Source: Planococcus sp. ISL-110 (lineage in GTDB: Bacteria > Bacillota > Bacilli > Bacillales_A > Planococcaceae). Taken from it: DNA of 64,000 nucleotides. Under the pieces are notes generated by a model. The model saw only the letters and a program-made list of their open reading frames with translations. It made no database searches and had not been told where the DNA came from. A program made the translations under genes and the position numbers. Shown piece after piece: positions 60,020-64,000 of the stretch. The number at the start of each line of letters is the position of its first letter. Position 1 is the stretch's first letter. The stretch is from assembly GCF_018613575.1 (NCBI RefSeq), contig NZ_JAGGPX010000015.1:1-64000 (forward strand), in the 5' to 3' direction.

Positions 60020-60826
60020 TTACTCTGATGCCTTGGGAATAATCACTGTCGCTTCTACACCAAAATGATCCGAAATGATGGATTTATTGCGGTTGTTAAA
60101 AATGACGTGTGAAGATTGCACTTTTATGGGGCTACTCGCCAAGATCAAGTCGATGCGCAAATCCTGTTTGTTGTCATGCCATCCCGCGATTTTTCCTTCG
60201 ACTGTCGTTCCATGGTCTTTATGCTCTGCGAACTCATACGTATCGTGAAGCTTCTGGCTGATTAAGTAATCATAGCCTTCTCCTGTCAAAGAAGCGCAAT
60301 TATTGAAGTCGCCCATCAGAAAGGCCAGTCCGTCCCTGTTGATTTGCTGCAGAAGCTGGTCGGCCTGCTGTTTAAAAGGCTCTTCCTCATCAATCCACCA
60401 GCCCATATGGCAAGAGTAGAAAGAGAGAGGCATATCTTGATAATGGATTTGAACACCAACGATTTTCCGTGTTTTCCAGTAGGTGATGTCTGTGCTTTGG
60501 CTGACGAAGAAAGAGTATTCTTCTGAAATCGGATGTTTTGTTAAAATGGCGACGCCTTCTTCATAAATGCCATAAACCAGATGGGAAAAGCTCCAGACAA
60601 GCGAATAGTCTGCTGCTCCAATTCTTTCAAGTTCTTCAAGTAACACAACCCCGAAATTGTCTTTTTTAATATCGCCATAAAGCAGCTCCGCGTCGATCGA
60701 TTGATTGACTTCCTGAAGAGCGATGACGTCATAGTCTTTTTCTTTAATGGTTTCTGCAAAATGGCGTATCTTGTCATATTGATTTTCTTCGTGCCAGGAA
60801 TGGCAATTCAAGGTCAATAACTTCAT
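60020..60826 (-). CDS. Endonuclease/exonuclease/phosphatase (EEP) family protein
   Basis: A 268-residue DNase I-fold metal-dependent phosphodiesterase/phosphatase. Its motifs are LTLNCHSW at the start, ALQEVN (metal-binding Glu39), SCHMGWW, LMGDFNN, DLRIDLIL, and the C-terminal SDHFGVEA with the catalytic Asp-His pair. There is no signal peptide, so it is likely cytoplasmic. The substrate could be nucleic acid, nucleotide or sugar phosphate. GGAGG precedes the ATG by 8 nt. It lies downstream of ptsG but behind a strong terminator. Confidence 0.87.
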   Translation of the reverse strand: MKLLTLNCHSWHEENQYDKIRHFAETIKEKDYDVIALQEVNQSIDAELLYGDIKKDNFGVVLLEELERIGAADYSLVWSFSHLVYGIYEEGVAILTKHPISEEYSFFVSQSTDITYWKTRKIVGVQIHYQDMPLSFYSCHMGWWIDEEEPFKQQADQLLQQINRDGLAFLMGDFNNCASLTGEGYDYLISQKLHDTYEFAEHKDHGTTVEGKIAGWHDNKQDLRIDLILASSPIKVQSSHVIFNNRNKSIISDHFGVEATVIIPKASE

Positions 60827-60860
60827 AGATTCAGCCTCCGGATTTAGTCGTTTATATAGG

Positions 60861-60905
60861 AAAGCCCGGCTGCATACGGAGAGATTCCGTATGCAGCCGG
60901 GCTTT
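60861..60905 (-). terminator. Terminator after ptsG
   Basis: The perfect 20-bp arms 60861-60880 (AAAGCCCGGCTGCATACGGA) and 60886-60905 form one of the longest stems in the window. The minus-strand T-run is short (TTT). Confidence 0.88.
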
Positions 60906-60922
60906 ATGTTGGTATTTCTAAA

Positions 60923-62959
60923 TCAAACGACAGGTTCTCCATGGATAATTTCCATGATGTCCTGATCCTTGGCTGCTACAGCGCCGGATTTTTTAAGTTT
61001 GATCGATTGCCCTTCTTCAAGGTTCGTGAAGACTACTGGCGTAATGATTGACGCCGCATTTTCAGCGATGTAATCCAAGTCCATCTCCATTAGAAGCTGT
61101 CCTTGTTCAACCAGATCGCCTTGCTCGATATGTGAAGTAAATCCTTCACCTTTCAAGTGGACCGTATCAATACCGATATGGATCAGAATTTCTGTGCCGT
61201 TGTCTGCCGCGATGCCAATAGCATGCTTAGTAGGGAAGACTGTAACGACTTTTCCGTTTACCGGAGAAAAAACTTTTCCTTCAGTCGGCTTGATTGCAAA
61301 TCCGTCTCCAACCATTTTGCCCGAGAATACCTGATCTGGCACTTCTGAAATTGGCAGGAGTTCGCCTGTGATCGGGCTATTGAATTCCAATGGCGTTGCC
61401 GAAGCAACGGCATTTTCAGTTGGAGCAGCTGTTTTAGCGGCTGGTCGAGGCGATTTGCCATTGATGATGTCCTGCATTTGTCCGCGCAGGCTATCCGAGA
61501 CAGGTCCGAAGATGGCCTGGATGTTGTTGCCGACTTCCATAACACCAGAAGCGCCAAGTTTTTTCAATCTTTTTTTATCAACGTTTCCTTTATCTTCTAC
61601 ACTGACGCGCAGACGCGTGATACAAGCATCAAGATGGGTGATGTTTTCCTGTCCGCCCATGGCAGCAAGAATTTCGTAAGGCAGGTCGCCGATTTCTTCC
61701 ATTTCTTCGTCGCCTTCTTCATCTTCTTCACGTCCAGGTGTCATCAAGTTGAACTTCTGGATGGCGAAACGGAAACCGAAGTAATAGATGACCGAGAAGA
61801 CCAGACCGACAATAATGACCCAGAACCATTCTGTTCTGCCCGGCATAACGCCGAAGAGCAGGAAGTCGATCAGTCCGCCGGAGAATGTCATACCGATCTT
61901 AACTTCTAACAAGTGCATCGTCATAAATGACAGTCCTGCAAATATTGCATGGATACCAAACAGGACAGGCGCTACAAACAAGAACGTAAACTCAAGTGGT
62001 TCTGTAATCCCGGTAAGGAATGAAGTCAAAGCACCTGAAGCCATGATGCCGCCGACAACTTTCTTTTTCTCAGGACGTGCACAGTGATAGATTGCAAGTG
62101 CTGCAGCCGGAAGGCCGAACATCATGAACGGGAATTTACCGGTCATGAATGTACCGGCAGTAAAGTCTACACCATCCTGCAGTTGAGCAAAGAAGATGCG
62201 CTGATCGCCGCGGATGATTTCACCGGCAGCATTTGTATATTGGCCAAATTCAAACCAGAAGGGTGAATAGAAAATATGATGCAAACCAAACGGAATCAAT
62301 GAGCGTTCAATGGTTCCGAAAACGAAGGCTGCAAGTGTCCGGTTTGTTTCCAGCATAAAGTGTGAAAGTGTATTTAAACCAGCTTGGGCGAATGGCCAAA
62401 CCATGAACATGACGATCCCAAGAAAAACAGCAGAGAAGGCAGTAACGATTGGAACAAAGCGCTTTCCTGCAAAGAAACCTAAAAACTGTGGCAATTCGAT
62501 TTTGAAGAATTTATTGTACATGTAAGCAGCCATCACACCGACGATAATCCCGCCGAATACGCCTGTCTGCAATGTCGGAATTCCCAATACATTGGCATAT
62601 GCCGGGTCAGCGGTCATTTCCAAGGTAATTCCACCAAAAGCTTTCATCGTGACGTTCATAATCAAGTAACCAATGATGGCAGCGAGTCCCGCTACTCCAT
62701 CACCATTGGCAAGGCCGATTGCAACACCTACAGCAAACAGTAAAGGCAGGTTGTCAAAAATAACGCCGCCGGCTTCCGCCATAACGAATAATAACGACTG
62801 AATCCAGTCAGCTCCCATAAAAGGAACCGCTTCCAAAAATGACTCTTGTGCAAAGCTTGTACCAAAAGCCAATAGGATACCGGCAGCTGGTAATAGTGCG
62901 ACTGGGAGCATGAGTGCTTTACCTACTTTTTGCAACGTGCCGAACAAATTGAATGACAT
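60923..62959 (-). CDS. ptsG: Glucose-specific PTS transporter subunit EIICBA
   Basis: Imports glucose and phosphorylates it to glucose-6-phosphate. The 678-residue protein has a membrane EIIC domain starting [20 protein letters not shown], cited in part, with [12 protein letters not shown] and the GITEPLEF signature. A Glu-rich linker follows, then EIIB with phospho-Cys446 in [10 protein letters not shown], and EIIA with phospho-His594 in [10 protein letters not shown]. The fused C-B-A order equals B. subtilis PtsG. It is preceded by a GlcT-type antiterminator and terminator, with glcT upstream. AAGGAGG precedes the ATG. Confidence 0.96.
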   Translation of the reverse strand: MSFNLFGTLQKVGKALMLPVALLPAAGILLAFGTSFAQESFLEAVPFMGADWIQSLLFVMAEAGGVIFDNLPLLFAVGVAIGLANGDGVAGLAAIIGYLIMNVTMKAFGGITLEMTADPAYANVLGIPTLQTGVFGGIIVGVMAAYMYNKFFKIELPQFLGFFAGKRFVPIVTAFSAVFLGIVMFMVWPFAQAGLNTLSHFMLETNRTLAAFVFGTIERSLIPFGLHHIFYSPFWFEFGQYTNAAGEIIRGDQRIFFAQLQDGVDFTAGTFMTGKFPFMMFGLPAAALAIYHCARPEKKKVVGGIMASGALTSFLTGITEPLEFTFLFVAPVLFGIHAIFAGLSFMTMHLLEVKIGMTFSGGLIDFLLFGVMPGRTEWFWVIIVGLVFSVIYYFGFRFAIQKFNLMTPGREEDEEGDEEMEEIGDLPYEILAAMGGQENITHLDACITRLRVSVEDKGNVDKKRLKKLGASGVMEVGNNIQAIFGPVSDSLRGQMQDIINGKSPRPAAKTAAPTENAVASATPLEFNSPITGELLPISEVPDQVFSGKMVGDGFAIKPTEGKVFSPVNGKVVTVFPTKHAIGIAADNGTEILIHIGIDTVHLKGEGFTSHIEQGDLVEQGQLLMEMDLDYIAENAASIITPVVFTNLEEGQSIKLKKSGAVAAKDQDIMEIIHGEPVV

Positions 62960-63002
62960 GTGATTTCCTCCTTGATGATTCGAATATCGAACAGGCCAAT
63001 TG

Positions 63003-63114
63003 AATACAAAAAAGGCATGAGCAGAAAAGGGAAAAGTCGATACAAGGACAGAATTGTCCTAGGCGTCAACTTTTGCATCTTTTCATACTCATGCCTGATC
63101 GAATCAGTAACACG
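63003..63114 (-). promoter_or_regulatory. GlcT-type RNA antiterminator (RAT) and overlapping terminator of ptsG
   Basis: On the minus strand TTACTGATTCGATCAGGCATGAG (from about 63110 to 63088) closely resembles the ptsG RAT of B. subtilis. Its 3' half AGGCATGAG (63088-63096) also pairs with CTCATGCCT (63013-63021), which is followed by six T, forming the terminator. Phosphorylation-controlled GlcT would stabilise the RAT and let ptsG be transcribed when glucose is present. Confidence 0.82.
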
Positions 63115-63119
63115 TATGG

Positions 63120-63962
63120 TCAGAATTTATGTGTCAAGCGTTGCAGATGAATAGTCAAATACATGACTTCGGCTTCATCTACAGGCTTATTCAATTGGTT
63201 TTGCATTATTTTAATGAGCTTCCAAGCAAGATTATAGCACACCGGATATTCACTTTTCAACATAGCTGCTAATTTATTTTCTTCTCCCAGCGGGTCCCCT
63301 TTATCGGCGCGGTCGATGGCACGGTGAAGGTGCTGGATGAGGCGATGGTAGTCGATATTGTCTTTTTCCAATTGAATCTCCAGGCTGTTTTCGATGATTT
63401 TTACCATTTTCGAAATTAAGGTATGGTAGCGGTTGATATCGCGCAAGGACTTGTCGGTAACGGCACTGTGGACATGGAGCGCGATAAAGCCGATTTCGCC
63501 TTCAGGAAATGAAACACCTGTCCGTTCTTCCACTTTTTGGACCACTTCTTTGGCCACCATATACTCTTTCGGATACAGCGACTCGATTTCAAACAAGAAA
63601 GGGTTAGAGAATTGAATCCCTTTTTTTGCCCGGTTAATGGCAAACGCAATATGGTCTGTCAGTGCTACATGGATATGCTCATTCAGTTCCTTGCCCATTT
63701 TTTCCTCGATAAACAACAGCAGTTCATGGATAAAGGCAATGAGTTTCTCTTCGATATAAGGAAGCAGGTTGACGTATTGCTCCATTTCCTTTTCGTCCTG
63801 CAGCAAAAATGTTTTATCAGCTTCATCAAAAGGGACCGAATCCCCTTTTTTTCGATTAAAGCCAAGGCCATTGCCGATCAATACCGCTTCTTTATACAGA
63901 TCATTGCTGGCGATGACAACATTATTATTCAATACTTTTTGTATGGTCAAGATCTGTTTCAT
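63120..63962 (-). CDS. glcT: Transcriptional antiterminator GlcT
   Basis: A BglG/SacY-family RNA-binding antiterminator controlling ptsG. The 280-residue protein has an N-terminal CAT RNA-binding domain (MKQILTIQKVLNNNVVIASN, residues 1-60) and two PTS regulation domains. The domains carry conserved His residues in ALTDHIAFAINRAKKG, FIALHVHSAV, HLHRAIDRADKG and YLTIHLQRL. The ATG at 63962 has GGAGG 5 nt upstream; the frame is open to 63974. It lies directly upstream of the ptsG leader, as in B. subtilis. Confidence 0.95.
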   Translation of the reverse strand: MKQILTIQKVLNNNVVIASNDLYKEAVLIGNGLGFNRKKGDSVPFDEADKTFLLQDEKEMEQYVNLLPYIEEKLIAFIHELLLFIEEKMGKELNEHIHVALTDHIAFAINRAKKGIQFSNPFLFEIESLYPKEYMVAKEVVQKVEERTGVSFPEGEIGFIALHVHSAVTDKSLRDINRYHTLISKMVKIIENSLEIQLEKDNIDYHRLIQHLHRAIDRADKGDPLGEENKLAAMLKSEYPVCYNLAWKLIKIMQNQLNKPVDEAEVMYLTIHLQRLTHKF

Positions 63963-64000
63963 TTTGGCCTCCATCTGCCCCCGGATTTTTAGCCGGTCTG

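Overview
The window is the replication-origin region of a low- to mid-GC Gram-positive bacterium of the Bacillales. Gene order and protein sequences closely follow the Bacillus subtilis origin region: gyrA-gyrB-remB-recF-yaaA-dnaN-dnaA to the left, and rpmH-rnpA-yidC-khpB-mnmE-mnmG-rsmG-noc-parA-parB, rpsF-ssb-rpsR, gdpP-rplI-dnaB, purA, walRKHIJ-htrA and rlmH to the right. The protein style and the dispersed intergenic elements suggest the family Planococcaceae (Planococcus and relatives). That placement is inference from memory, not a search. Almost all genes point away from oriC, as expected for the two replichores.

Layout. At 1-190 lie the promoter and leader of an rRNA operon that runs off the left edge. 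At 0.95-9.9 kb is the gyrase/recF/dnaN/dnaA cluster on the minus strand. The origin is bipartite: a DnaA-box array at 9.9-10.25 kb upstream of dnaA, and boxes with a DnaA-trio unwinding element at 8.4-8.54 kb between dnaA and dnaN. At 10.3-19.97 kb are the ribosome, tRNA-modification and chromosome-segregation genes, with parS sites before noc and inside parB. At 20-24.5 kb are membrane proteins, DUF951 and ychF, a 124-bp tandem repeat, a gamma-glutamylcyclotransferase-like gene and a DUF3267 metalloprotease. At 24.5-32.5 kb come rpsF-ssb-rpsR, yybS-gdpP-rplI-dnaB and purA. At 33.2-41.5 kb is the WalRK cell-wall two-component operon with htrA, then a CxxH/CxxC microprotein and rlmH inside a second dense DnaA-box cluster.

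From 41.5 to 50.5 kb the conserved order breaks down into an accessory stretch. It holds a lone short-chain dehydrogenase between the rlmH 3' end and a degenerate copy of that 3' end, a REP-like hairpin, an epimerase, an NAD(P)-binding oxidoreductase, a deaminase, a DUF4317 protein, a Yip1-like membrane protein and a diguanylate cyclase. It also holds three decayed genes: an aldo/keto reductase, an alpha/beta hydrolase and a LURP-one-like protein. From 50.5 kb onward is carbon metabolism: the mannitol PTS operon mtlA-mtlR-mtlD with a cre-overlapped promoter and a Noc-binding site inside mtlA; mqo behind a structured leader; a small RG-rich protein with an O-methyltransferase behind an unusual four-octamer operator; an ECF substrate-binding subunit; an EEP-family hydrolase; and the glucose PTS gene ptsG preceded by a GlcT-type antiterminator/terminator and glcT.

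No CRISPR array, prophage, intact insertion sequence or tRNA gene was seen. The most unusual signals are intergenic: the 42-bp-plus operator at 57.95-58.0 kb, the rlmH-end duplication, the extra DnaA-box clusters, the tandem nested-hairpin repeat after ychF and two families of dispersed repeats. I found no obvious new multi-gene defence or biosynthetic system.
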